NCBI RefSeq assembly: GCF_032854445.1
Contig: NC_088296.1
Coordinates: forward strand, 26,657,448 to 26,721,447
DNA: 64,000 nucleotides
Direction of reading: 5' to 3'
From: Liolophura sinensis
Lineage: Eukaryota > Mollusca > Polyplacophora > Chitonida > Chitonidae
The position numbers and the translations under genes are program-made. The number at the start of each line of letters is the position of its first letter. Position 1 is the first letter of the stretch. Shown here in pieces: positions 35,101 to 45,422 of this stretch. The notes below the pieces were generated by a model, which saw nothing but the letters and a program-made list of their open reading frames with translations, searched no databases and was not told the DNA's origin.

Positions 35101-38100
35101 AAATCATTTGATGATCTGAGCCATCGAGGCATCGTTTTAATCGTCTGAGCCAGAAGAGAAAGCATTTAATGATCTGAGCCATCGAGGCATCGTTTTAATC
35201 GTCTGGGCCAGAAGAGAAAGCATTTAATGATCTGAGCCATCGAGGAAACGTTTTAATTGTTTGAGCCACAAGAGAAATCATTTGATGATTTGAGCCATCG
35301 AGGCATCGTTTTAATCGTCTGAGCCAGAAGAGAAAGCATTTAATGATCTGAGCCATCGAGGCATCGTTTTAATCGTCTGAGCCAGAAGAGAAATCATTTA
35401 ATGATCTGAGCCATCGAGGCAATGCTTTAAACGTGTGAATCATTAGGGATAAGAATCTCTTAATTAATATAGTTTTATCTTGGTGTATTCATTCAAAGTT
35501 AATAACTGTCATGTATAGTCTTTCATACAAACAACACAGAGATGACAAAGTTTACACAACAATATTTTCAACAATTTTTAAAGCCAAAATAGTAATCGGC
35601 ACAGTGTGTGTTTTATGTCACGTGATCATTGATGTTACCAGATATCACATGGTCACAAACGGGCAGCTGTTGACCTTCAACAAGAAATATGGCAGCATGT
35701 CTGGCCGCGTGATCACCAGTTTTATCCGGTTATCGCTGTCACCCATATACTCCTCTGTGGGTGTCATTTACTACCGTTCTTCTGTTTTGGTAAATTTCCT
35801 AAAGTGTCTTAAAGTGCAAAAGTACGATATTGCGCATCTATGTCGACCTTGTCTTTTCCCTGACACATGCTCAGTGAATGCTCACGCCCATTTTTGCTGA
35901 ACTTTATGTTTATGTTGGGTTTATTATAAATATATACAGAAATAGTACGACTTGATGAAGTCACGAACTGGCCTGGATTTGTGTGACAAAGGAAGGATCT
36001 AGTCAGTAAACTTAGGTTAAATATAACGGTGTGAAATTTTGATCAGACAGGGATAGAACAAGCTCACAACGATTTTATTCCTGCCTTTCCAACTAACATC
36101 ACCAGTGAACATGTTGTAAATGTCTGGCCAAATAAAAATCAAATATGTACCAGACATATCCTAAACAATTAAAACGCAAAATATGAAAACATAAACATCT
36201 TCAAATTGTTGAAACGATAAATAAAGCAAAATGTCTTAGTTTGACATTAACGTAGCGCAGAGTTTTCATTTTGTGTAGGATTCAATTTATATTGCTGTAA
36301 GACGCATTAATTAATTGGCAGCATTGCCAAAATGTTGGATTTACCTTTACTTTAAGCATGTAAGCATGTACGGCATAGATTAGGCCTGCAAGCCTAATTT
36401 CTTGGGACGTTTAGTAGGTCAGACCGTTAATAACATATCAAACAGAGACACACTGACCGCCAATGATAACATTAGGAAGACAGCGAATGTGGTCACGGGG
36501 TCAAAAGGTAACGGAATAGAAGTGCGGAGAATGTCGCGGCCTTCAAAAGCCTGGTTAAAATGGTTCCATAAATGTGGGATCAATATACACCAGTTGTTGT
36601 TTGGACAAAAAGCACGACCCGCAATCACAGAGTCTTGTTTACTTCAATAAGACTGTGACATACCTTAGGAAATTATACCCTAATACTTAAAGTTTAACTT
36701 TAACGACAAACCTGAAAATTAGTGTTTAGTTTAAATACGACTTTAGGAATAATTCCATCAGTTTACACTATGTCTAACTTGAGTCTAAGGCGGGTCTTCC
36801 CTGACCCAGAGAGTTACGACGCTAGCGCATCACGATGACTCAGGGGCCTCCTACTAATGCGGTCGTTATGAGTTCAAGTCCAACTCATGGTGGCTTCCTT
36901 TCCGGTCGTACGTGGTAAGGTCTGACCGCAACATGTGCGGATGGTCGTGGGTTTCCGCCGGGCTCTGTCTGGTTTCCACCCACAATAATGCTGGCCGCCG
37001 TCGAAGAAGTGAAATATTTCAGAGTTCGGCGTCAAACACCGATCAAATAAATAGATGTCTGTGACAGCTGAGAAAATGGTTTAAAGAGCACATATTGGCC
37101 AGCCTTGGACACCATTCATACAGGGTAAAATGCACTGCTTTTCAACATGAATTTTCTGCAAAATTATACACTCTTAATTATTGATAACATGAAAATCTCG
37201 CCTATAAAGCGTAATTTCGTCTTACATGAATTTCTCGGCACTTTCTCAACATGGGTGCTGAAATTTTGGTCAGTCAGCCCTTCCATAGTAAGTACTTACA
37301 AATGGTGTGCGCCTTCCCTTCTGGCTGTAGAACGTCACGATGGACGCTCTCCTCCGCCCGGTTCTTTGGTCGAAAGTGTCACAAGCATCGAATGGTGGAG
37401 AATACAAGTGGAGAGTGACGGCCGGGTCTGTGTGACTCGGATTCTCCACGCGATGAAGGCCGATGTCATCTGAAAAGAGAACCACTGATGTTAATGAATA
37501 AATGATGGAATGAATCACGATGTTGCTGGCTAGAATTGCCTTAAGAACAATATCTTCTTCTGGTTGAGATACTGAGGCTAACAGCAACACTAGATGAAGC
37601 AATACTTAGCGTAATAAGCAAAAAGAAATTGATTCATCAGTTCTGTTGACTAGGTTAATTTCACTGAAGAATCGTCAAAAATGTAAATATAATTGTTGAA
37701 TCACCTGACAATAGACATAAGACAGCAGGCGCAGTTCTGCCAGCCTCCGTGGCTCAGTCGGTTAGCGCGCTAGCCCAACGTAATGACCCAGAATCCTCTC
37801 ACCAAAGTGGTCGCTGTCAAGCTCATGCTGGCTTCCTGTCCGGCCGTACGTGGGAAGATCAGACACCAACCTGTGGATGGTGGTGGGTTTTCCCCAGGCC
37901 CTGCTCGGTATCCTCCACCGTAGTGCTGGCCGTCGTCTTATAAGTGAAATATTGTTGTGTACGGCGTAAAACACCAATCAAACACATATATAAATCGTTG
38001 ATTTTACACACAGACAAAGTCGTGCATTGTACCTTATACGATTTAGATTTATTTATTTATTTGATTGGTGGTTTACGCCGTACTAAAGGATATATCACTT

Positions 38101-41100
38101 ATACGACGGCGACCAGCATTATGGTGGGTGGAAACCGGGCAGAGCCCGGAGGAAACCCCCGACCATCCGCAGGTTGCTGAAAGACCTTCCCACGTGTGGT
38201 CGGAGAGGAAGCCAGCATGAGCTGGACTTGAGCTCACAGCGACTTCATTGGTGAGAGACTCCTGGGTCATTGCGCTGCACTAGCGCGCTAACCAACTGAG
38301 CCACGGAGGCCCCCCATACGATTTAGAAGAGATGAAACTCCTTAAATTGGAATTCCAATTCATGGCATTACGAGAGGGTGCCACACGTCACTTTGGCCTT
38401 ATACTTTATTTCACAATCAATTCCTGTTAATGGGAAACATTGCTTGTAATTTATCTCTCCCTCGTCCACAGGTATACACTACCTTTGCGTCGGCTTTAAA
38501 TTTTGACACACGGAATAAAACTAAAATTTTGACGCAACAATCGGGTGCATATGTACTTTTGCTTACGACATTTGACCTTTGTGAACGTAACACTACACGT
38601 TTTTATAACGCCTCATTAGACTATAACATCGGTGCTGTAATATTATGCAACCAGTGCTCCAATACTCTTCACTTTTCGGCTACAAGGTTTCCAACCAACT
38701 GCGCATGTGTAACGTGGACATCTTGTTACAACTGCGACCCGCTCATCACGGGCAATGTTTCATACAACAGTACAAGACACATACACATGTAGTAAACACG
38801 TAATTGGATATGTTGGCAGTTATACAAGCTCACTGTCCGCCCCAGAAGTCATCCAGTGTGTACTTTCGCTGTCCTATCTTGGAGTTACACGCAAAAATAC
38901 CATGATCCTTGTGTGACAATCGGGTCATCTGTATTATAACGGCTTCCATGCTAAAAGGCTGAGTGACTGCTGATACTGTAGTTGTGTGACGGTCTCCTAA
39001 CTACCCTAGATACACATGTATCATCCTCCCCAACAGAGGTAGAATAGGGTCATGTTGTTGTTGTTGTTTATCTATGCAAATGATATCTATAAAAGACTAT
39101 GATGAGATTGGCGTGACAGTCACGTGAACATTCGGCGTAGCTATTTTATTCTCCTCTCGTAGCGATAAAGTCGGGTATTCAAATCCAGCTCTCGCTCGTT
39201 TGGCTGCAAATATATTCGGCCTCGGGGTCCATACATTTCCAGTAAGAAACATTTTAGCAATTTTTTTTTTAAATTCTTTTGCTCCAGTATTATGAATTTT
39301 GCACACCAGTCTGGAATGAGCCCTTTGAGTTCCCTCCCGCGACCTGTCAATAGCGTGACTCCCACAGTTCCCTTGCTGAGGTTTCACCTGAGGTTTTCCA
39401 AGTTTTTAGTCATTTAAATTATTTAATAGGTCTTTAAAACGCACACGAAGCAGAATCTTCCGTCAATTTTTCCAGGTTTTTAGTCATTTAAATTATTTAA
39501 CAGGTCTTTAAAAAGAACACGAGGCAGAATCATCCGTCAATTTTTCCAAATTTTTAGCAATTTAAATCATTTAATAGGTCTTTAAAACGCACACGAAGCA
39601 GAATCTTCCGTCAATTTTTCCAGGTTTTTAGTCATTTAAATTATTTAATAGGTCTTTAAAACGCACAGGAAGCAGAATCTTCTGTCAATTATTTAGTCAA
39701 ACCAAGCAGAAGGAAAAAAAGGCAATTCCTTGGGCAAAAAAGCACCGAAAAAAGCAGTGCATATGGGAACTACATCTGTGGAATTATCAAGACGAGCATG
39801 TCGGAAGTTACCGAACTGCTTTGAAAAAAGTCCAAATAGATTAGAGTGTGAATAAAATTTCAGAGGCGAGGATTCAAAGCTTCGAATTGAAACATTCGTG
39901 TACCACTCGTAATAAATATTGCACAAGTTGAAAACTGCAAAACCCTAAAATTCCCAAAGATTGTGTGAGAAATTATTATACAACTGTTAAATAAAGCAGG
40001 CAACAATGTAAAAGAGAAATTGTCGTCAATTTTCAATGACGCGGTCAAAACTGTGGTCAGTTTTCAATGACGCAGTCAAAACAATCGTTAGTTTTCAGTG
40101 ACGCATCAAAACAGACGTCAGTTTTCAATGACGCGGTGACAACAGTCGTCAGTTTTTATTTTAATGACGCGGTGACAACAGTCGTCAGTTTTTAATGACG
40201 CGGTGAAAACAGTCGTCAGTTTTCATTGACGCAGCCAAAATAGACGTCAGTTTTCAGTGACGCAGTCAAAGCTGTCGATTTTCTATGAATGGTACATATC
40301 TAAATCAAATCTCAAACTTCTAGTCCTTCAATAATTTCCAGGATCAACACCACTGTTATAGGTATCTCAATCGCATTTTGATGGCAACTGTTCGTAGCAG
40401 CCACCATGTTGATCTTATAAGCATGGGAGCGTATATACCTCCTAGCCCGGGCTGAGCGGAATGAAATACATCTATGACACAAATCGGGGGAGATTATGAA
40501 AGTCCTGTTCATGCTTACCAGCAACAGTGATATGCTTACCGTACGTTCAGAAACTTACAGTGATGGTGTTTGTTAGAGTATTCATGTACTTGAGACGCTA
40601 GATCCTTCATAACATATAACAGAGGGCCTACCAAATACAGCAAGCCGAGATATGTATACGTCATGTTTGGAGCCCTGTGTAATGGCACTACACATATTGC
40701 GGAGGCCAATCTTGTGGTAAGGTTGGCGAAAGGAGTGTATCAAAAACTAGCAGATCAGTTCTAACAGAGAAGAAGGTTAAGCCCATCTGGTGAGAAAACA
40801 TGAAATTTTAAGAGGAGCAAAACGATGGTAGGATGAAGCGTGCGTGCGTTCAATTGAGAGGGACAGATCACCCCAGGCAAATCCCGTATAAGAAGTGGGC
40901 GTTGCAAGGACTCTTTTCCAACTTCATGACCATCATATAAGTGAAACATTCCTCAGTATGAGGTAAAACCCAGTTCAGTTTAATCAATAAATAAATACAG
41001 TAGTTTATCCTACTTCGTTGTGGGAGTAAACAATAACATACCGTTAATGTAAGTCACAGCCTCGCTTTCGTGTATCATGATCTCACGCGGCACCATTTTC

Positions 41101-42059
41101 TCACTGACCCCGTCAGTGACCTCCGTGTCAAGGTCGTGATCTGTATCCTTTGGCCAGTCGTACATTTCCTCCTTGACGGAACCTTGCATGACCTTGAGGA
41201 AGCAGTGGGAGTTGGCGTGAGAGTGAATGCTGCTACCCTGACTCTCGTTCCAGCAGAGGATCATCAGGTTAAACTTCCCATTGCCAGAGTCCACCAGATT
41301 TCTGGTGTACCTAAACAGAATGAAGACCCTTCCACACCTATTGCACTGGTATTTATTTATTTGATTTGTGTTTTACCCCATACTCAAATATATTTCACTT
41401 ACACGAGTGCGATCTGCATTGTGGTGGGAGGAAACAAGACAAACCCAATGGGGAACCCATGATCATCGACAGATTGCTGTGTACCAGTATAAATAAAGAG
41501 GAAAGTAGAACATCACGGTGGGATCGACAAGTAAATAAGATTGGACAAAACTGAACTTTGGACAAAAAAGCAGCTATGTACAACAGAACAGGATGGGTTA
41601 TGACAGTATTGGCACGGGTCACGCAGCGAAGACCGGCGGACAGCCTCATCCAGATGTGATGCACGCTGGTTCACTTAGATGTACTTCTTTGCAGGAAGCA
41701 TTACACTTTCAATATGGCATTTACTCTAGCTCATCTATATAAACACGAAACATACAATTTTGCATTTTTACATAAACCCAATAATGGCGCTAGACAAACG
41801 TAATAAGATTTACACAAAACTCTTACCTAAAAGGGTCAAACTTGGCGTACTTTTTCCACTCCTTTTTCACGCTTTTAAACTGGGACATGAGATGTTTCAC
41901 GTAGTCAATGTCCACACGATCGGATGAAAACACGTTGTGCAGCTCTCTGATGAGTTCTTTCAATGAGTTTGGAGCTGTCGTGGTTTTTTTGCGGTCCGTT
42001 TCCTTCGCCAAGGAAAGCGTCCGTAGCGCAGACGCGCTGGATTCTTCAATGGCTTCCAT
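32123..42059 (-). CDS. CDO1: Cysteine dioxygenase type 1-like gene, four coding exons
   Basis: Encodes a cupin-fold, iron-dependent cytosolic dioxygenase that converts L-cysteine and O2 to cysteine sulfinate, the first step to hypotaurine and taurine. The coding join is 42059-41827, 41310-41042, 37469-37300, 32170-32123, giving 239 residues; the human protein has 200. Seen in the translation: YTRN at 79-82, matching human Tyr58/Arg60; the iron ligands His107 and His109 (human His86, His88) in SIHSHANSHC; Cys114 (human Cys93), partner of the Cys-Tyr crosslink; His173 (human His140) in IGLHRVEN; and LHLYSPPFD with His188 and Tyr190 (human His155, Tyr157). Thr186 stands where human has Ser153. 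Compared with human there are about 21 extra N-terminal residues and about 12 extra acidic residues near 132-150. All introns are GT-AG and all junction phases fit. The family is certain; the last exon and the true start are less so. Confidence 0.93.
32530..35430. repeat. Minisatellite, 58-bp unit, about 50 copies, inside CDO1 intron 3
   Basis: The unit is CGTTTTAATTGTTTGAGCCA, GAAGAGAAATCATTTAATGA and TCTGAGCCACCGAGGCAA. It contains the 13-base inverted repeat ATCATT-T-AATGAT. A block of about 16 units (928 bp) is repeated: the unusual words at 32651 and 32772 recur at 33579 and 33700. Confidence 0.96.
35431..36792. other. CDO1 intron 3, unique part
   Basis: No exon recognised. Open frames at 35511-35900 and 36402-36650 on the plus strand lack family resemblance. 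Confidence 0.55.
36793..37056 (+). mobile_element. SINE family A, near full length, in CDO1 intron 3
   Basis: Diverged head (ACGACGCTAGCGCATCACGA), B-box-like GAGTTCAAGTCCAACTC, core CGGATGGTCGTGGGTTTCCG, and the 3' end CAAACACCGATCAAATAAAT. Confidence 0.88.
37300..37469 (-). CDS. CDO1: CDO1 coding exon 3
   Basis: The acceptor is TTCTCTTTTCAG at 37481-37470, and the donor GTAAGT at 37299-37294 directly follows CCATTT. It encodes DIGLHRVEN with the third iron-ligand His, then LHLYSPPFDAC and FDQRTG, up to RTPF. The open frame would run another 9 codons past the donor, so an intron-retaining form ending at about 37270 is possible. Confidence 0.93.
37742..37990 (+). mobile_element. SINE family A in CDO1 intron 2, B box deleted
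   Basis: The head GCCTCCGTGGCTCAGTCGGT is intact, but the sequence passes from GGTCGCTGT directly to CAAGCTCATGCTGG, removing the B box. The core and 3' end are present. Confidence 0.9.
38048..38315 (-). mobile_element. SINE family A, full length with target-site duplication, in CDO1 intron 2
   Basis: From the (AAAT)n tail at the left to the head CTAACCAACTGAGCCACGGA at the right. A perfect 12-base duplication ATACGATTTAGA flanks it at 38036 and 38316. Confidence 0.94.
38316..39394. other. CDO1 intron 2, unique part
   Basis: A 120-codon plus-strand open frame at 38430-38792 has a few cysteines but no recognised family. TTCAAATCCAGCTC at about 39180 resembles a B box, perhaps a SINE relic. 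Confidence 0.4.
39395..39695. repeat. Tandem repeat, 74-bp unit, in CDO1 intron 2
   Basis: Four copies at exact 74-base spacing (AGGTCTTTAAA at 39428, 39502, 39576 and 39650). Confidence 0.93.
39696..40029. other. CDO1 intron 2, unique part
   Basis: No exon or element recognised. Confidence 0.5.
40030..40275 (+). repeat. Minisatellite, 31-bp unit, in CDO1 intron 2
   Basis: About eight copies of GTCAGTTTTCAATGACGCGG + TCAAAACA. Nearly every copy has a TGACGC word, a near half-site of the CREB/ATF consensus. Confidence 0.92.
40276..40914. other. CDO1 intron 2, unique part
   Basis: No exon or element recognised. Confidence 0.5.
40915..40998 (+). mobile_element. SINE family A, 3' end remnant
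   Basis: CATCATATAAGTGAAACATT, CCTCAGTATGAGGTAAAACC and an (AAAT)n end; the body is lost. Confidence 0.65.
41042..41310 (-). CDS. CDO1: CDO1 coding exon 2, iron-binding core
   Basis: The acceptor is TTCTGTTTAG at 41320-41311 and the donor is GTATGT at 41041-41036. It encodes residues 78 to 167 plus the first base of codon 168: YTRNLVD, GNGKFNLMILCW, the HxH iron ligands and the following Cys, an acidic insertion, and VTYIN. This is the best-conserved exon and alone identifies the family. Confidence 0.95.
41345..41476 (-). mobile_element. SINE family A, 3' fragment in CDO1 intron 1
   Basis: TTATTTATTTGATTTGTGTT, ACCCCATACTCAAATATATT, GTGGTGGGAGGAAAC and ATGATCATCGACAGATTGCT. It lies only about 35 bases upstream of exon 2 on the minus-strand intron, close to the acceptor. 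Confidence 0.82.
41827..42059 (-). CDS. CDO1: CDO1 coding exon 1 (residues 1-77 plus two bases)
   Basis: Starts at ATG 42059-42057 and ends with AG before the donor GTAAGA at 41826-41821, in phase 2. It carries the N-terminal extension (rich in Ser, Thr, Lys) and then the helix region SLKELIRELHNVF, which lines up with human TLADLIRILHQLF. It ends in the KFDPFR segment, which matches human KFDQYR. A 3' splice site lies one base upstream of the ATG, so this is probably the second exon of the transcript. Confidence 0.9.
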
Positions 42060-42085
42060 GCTGTAATACGAAGTAGTTAGTATAT
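42060..42085 (-). promoter_or_regulatory. Branch point and 3' splice site just upstream of the CDO1 start codon
   Basis: Reading the minus strand, TACTAAC (about 42081-42075) is followed about 12 bases later by TATTACAG ending at 42061, then C and ATG. This is a textbook branch point plus acceptor. It implies that an upstream exon, probably 5' untranslated, is spliced here. Confidence 0.6.
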
Positions 42086-42235
42086 CAGCCCAGGGAATTG
42101 TGACATGTTAGTCCGAGATCCTTGGACCTGAGTTAAACATTCGGACAGACCAGATGTCATTTCCAAGACGTCGACTATGGTTGGCAATAACCTACTTGTC
42201 ATATCACCAAACGAATATGTAAAGTGGGTCGAGCA

Positions 42236-42521
42236 CTGGTAACGTGACAGAGGACTGAGAACAGAGTGGTTCATTGTGGGTCATTTAGATGGTGGTGTCG
42301 CATATCTACAGGTGCCCGTACTATGGCAACGTGAAAGAGAGCAGAGTGGTTCATTGTCAGTCATTTAGCTGGTGATGTCACGTAACTACACTTACTCGAA
42401 CCATGGTAACGTGAAACTACATGTACCTGAACTATGGCACCGTGAGAGAGAGCAGAGTTGCTCATTGTCAGTCATTTAGCTGGTGATGTCACATAACTAC
42501 ACGTATCCGTACTATGGGAAA
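42236..42521. repeat. Tandem repeat of 80-111 bp just upstream of the CDO1 first coding exon
   Basis: CAGAGTGGTTCATTGT at 42262 and 42342 (80 bases apart) recurs diverged at 42453. Each copy is followed by GTCATTTAGCTGGTGATGTC-like sequence. Confidence 0.85.
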
Positions 42522-43044
42522 ATATGCTCATGGTGTCGTGGGGATAATAAGCTATCGACGACGCCAATGAGGTTATTTTGCGCCATCGAGCATTCGTTAA
42601 AGACCAGTGTCAAAGAAAAATACGCGTTTTAGCATCAAAGGTGATACTTTATGACCTTTATTTGCCTCTAAAATGCATTTTTATCCAATCGTTTCTCCAA
42701 CACTCCTCATCAAGTGTAACCTCTGAACGAATAATCTTAAAGTCTTACTAATATGTAACCCGTCTGCCATTTTCTATGACTAGATGTTCTTCCCGACCAC
42801 ACGTGAGAAAGTCAGTTTGCTCGTTTTGAAATAGAAACCAATTTGGAAATAAAGCTTTTAAAATAAATAACTTTTCTGGAAATAATCCATTTGATTACTC
42901 TCGAATTAATATTTTACCAATTTGAGATAAAAAAAGCACTTTTTTCATACTGTTAGCCAGTACATAAAAAAGCGGCTATTGTTTTCCTGTGAACTGTATT
43001 ACTTAGCTTTCAAGTTTCATTAAGCCTTTGTCTCATTAAGGGAT
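42522..43044. other. Non-coding stretch upstream of CDO1
   Basis: May contain the 5' UTR exon or promoter of CDO1, but no clear donor or TATA element could be picked. Confidence 0.4.
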
Positions 43045-43885
43045 TGTTCATACTGATATACTTATTTCTATTTTAATGCCTACATGTTCATACTGATATA
43101 CTTATTTCTATTTTAATGCCTACATGTTCATACTGATATACTTATTTCTATGTTAATGCCTACATGTTCATAGTGATATACTTATTTCTATGTTAATGCC
43201 TACATGTTCATAGTGATATACTTATTTCTATTTTAATGCCTACATGTTCATACTGATATACTTATTTCTATGTTAATGCCTACATGTTCATAGTGATATA
43301 CTTATTTCTATGTTAATGCCTACATGTTCATAGTGATATACTTATTTCTATTTTAATGCCTACATGTTCATAGTGATATACTTATTTCTATGTTAATGCC
43401 TACATGTTCATACTGATATACTTATTTCTATGTTAATGCCTACATGTTCATAGTGATATACTTATTTCTATTTTAATGCCTACATGTTCATACTGATATA
43501 CTTATTTCTATGTTAATGCCTACATGTTCATACTGATATACTTATTTCTATGTTAATGCCTACATGTTCATACTGATATACTTATTTCTATTTTAATGCC
43601 TACATGTTCATACTGATATACTTATTTCTATGTTAATGCCTACATGTTCATACTGATATACTTATTTCTATGTTAATGCCTACATGTTCATACTGATATA
43701 CTTATTTCTATTTTAATGCCTACATGTTCATACTGATATACTTATTTCTATGTTAATGCCTACATGTTCATACTGATATACTTATTTATATGTTAATGCC
43801 TACATGTTCATACTGATATACTTATTTCTATTTTAATGCCTACATGTTCATACTGATATACTTATTTCTATGTTAATGCCTGCAT
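43045..43885. repeat. Minisatellite, 40-bp unit, with a 120-bp higher-order period
   Basis: Twenty-one copies of CATGTTCATACTGATATACT + TATTTCTATTTTAATGCCTA. One position alternates T or G as TTGGTGGTGGTGGTGGTGGTG, so three units form one larger unit. Confidence 0.97.
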
Positions 43886-44645
43886 GTTGTTTTATAGATT
43901 TGCCGAGTTGTATTAAAGCATCACTGATGGAGAAAAAATCGAGCGGAAATATAGTATAGCTCTGATGAAAGATAAATCAAACATTGTCACGGAAAGTTCG
44001 CATACATTTGAAACATTTTCTAGCGGAGTAAAATGTTGCTGAATCATCAGATTCCACAGTGATCGGATGGAACTTATCGTGGCTATTGTCTTTTGCTTTA
44101 AATTGCTTGAAATATTTCATTTCATGATTCGTTGAAGAATGTATTCATGGTTGCCTCTAAATATATGAATGTTCATTGCTCAAATCTAATATTACGTGCG
44201 CATTTCGAAGTAAAAATCCGTCATTGGCCACAACGGTGAAAACTCGCCACGATAGAATCCAGTGCCTCAAGTGCATTTAAACTGTGGGTCAAACAGATCT
44301 GAAGAATAAACCGAACTATATTTCTGAACAGTGTTTCAGAAAGGTCAAAGGTCGACACGTCGTCTGCTGTCATCGTGGATTAAGTTTATTTTGCTTGCTG
44401 TATGGCTGCTGACGTTTTGATTGTCTCTGTGTATAATTTGACCAAAAAGGACAGTGTATCAAATTAATCATCCCACTTAAACCTAAAGCAGATTTATCTT
44501 GCGAAAATTCACATAATTGTTTCTTTCTTGGTATTCTATACTACATGTTAGAGTGGTAAATGTATTTATGGTTGATATGATGAAGTAAACACGCATGACG
44601 GAGTAGTCTCCCCTACGATCATGTTTTCCCAATGTTCCTGAAAAC
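43886..44645. other. Non-coding stretch
   Basis: No gene or element recognised. Confidence 0.5.
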
Positions 44646-44810
44646 AACGATGTAGCTTTAGAATCGCCCTAGGTACAACCCGGGGCCCAGTTCCACAAAG
44701 ATGTAGCCTTAGAATCGCCCTAGGTACAACCCGGGGCCCAGTTCCACAAAGATGTAGCCTTAGAATCGCCCTAGCTACAACCCGGGGCCCAGTTCCACAA
44801 CGATGTAGTA
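44646..44810. repeat. Tandem repeat, about 60-bp period
   Basis: Three copies of GATGTAGCCTTAGAATCGCC, CTAGGTACAACCCGGGGCCC and AGTTCCACAAA. Confidence 0.92.
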
Positions 44811-45289
44811 CATGTACTATAATCGCACATATAGGACAATAGTACAGTAAAAGTGACGTACAAAATATCAAACGACAAATGTACGATAAAAAATGTCCTA
44901 CACCGCTGTGTTCACCTGGTTCACGTATACTTTCGTAATAACTTAGCCGTGATATTAAGATGTTACATCAAAATGATTCCCACTCCAGCCGTACTTATAA
45001 ACTTAAACCGACATTTACATGGCAAATCGCTGCACTACTAAAATGTAAGATTAAAAATGAGATAAAACGAAAATTTACAGTTGTATAATGATCATCTTAC
45101 TATCATTTAATCGTGGTCTAAATCTAAGATGATGAGCTTCACAGGGGAAAAATTGCATACGTAAAGATATCGTCCGCAAATATAAGGCCTGCGATTGGCC
45201 AGTCAGATAAAGGGCCTGTGATTGGCTGACCAGACATTGGGCTTGTGATAGGCCGATCAGATATAAGGCCTGTGATAGGCCGATCAGAA
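44811..45289. other. Non-coding stretch
   Basis: Four short direct repeats of GGCCTGTGATTGGC/GATCAGATA type lie at about 45185-45290. No gene. Confidence 0.5.
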
Positions 45290-45422
45290 ACCTGTGGATG
45301 GTCGTGGGTTTCTCGGGCTCTGCCCGGTTTCCTCCCACCATAATGCTGGCCGCCGTCGTATAAGTGAAATATTCCTGAGTACGGCGTAAAACGCCAACCA
45401 AATAAATAAATAATTAAATAAA
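45290..45422 (+). mobile_element. SINE family A, 5'-truncated
   Basis: AACCTGTGGATGGTCGTGGG, GGCTCTGCCCGGTTTCCTCC and TGAGTACGGCGTAAAACGCC with an (AAAT)n end. Confidence 0.9.

Noticed and set aside
32530-35430. Possible CRISPR-like array (conserved core, variable part, even period)
   Set aside because: The window is eukaryotic. The variable parts are near-identical to each other rather than unique spacers, and no cas gene is present.
35511-35900. 129-codon plus-strand open frame
   Set aside because: Inside CDO1 intron 3, with no motif and AT-rich codon use like the surrounding intron.
38430-38792. 120-codon plus-strand open frame with a nearby CCACAG acceptor
   Set aside because: It lies inside CDO1 intron 2 on the opposite strand, shows no recognised family and has no supporting exon.
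41070-41462. 130-codon plus-strand open frame
   Set aside because: It is the antisense shadow of CDO1 exon 2 running on into a SINE.
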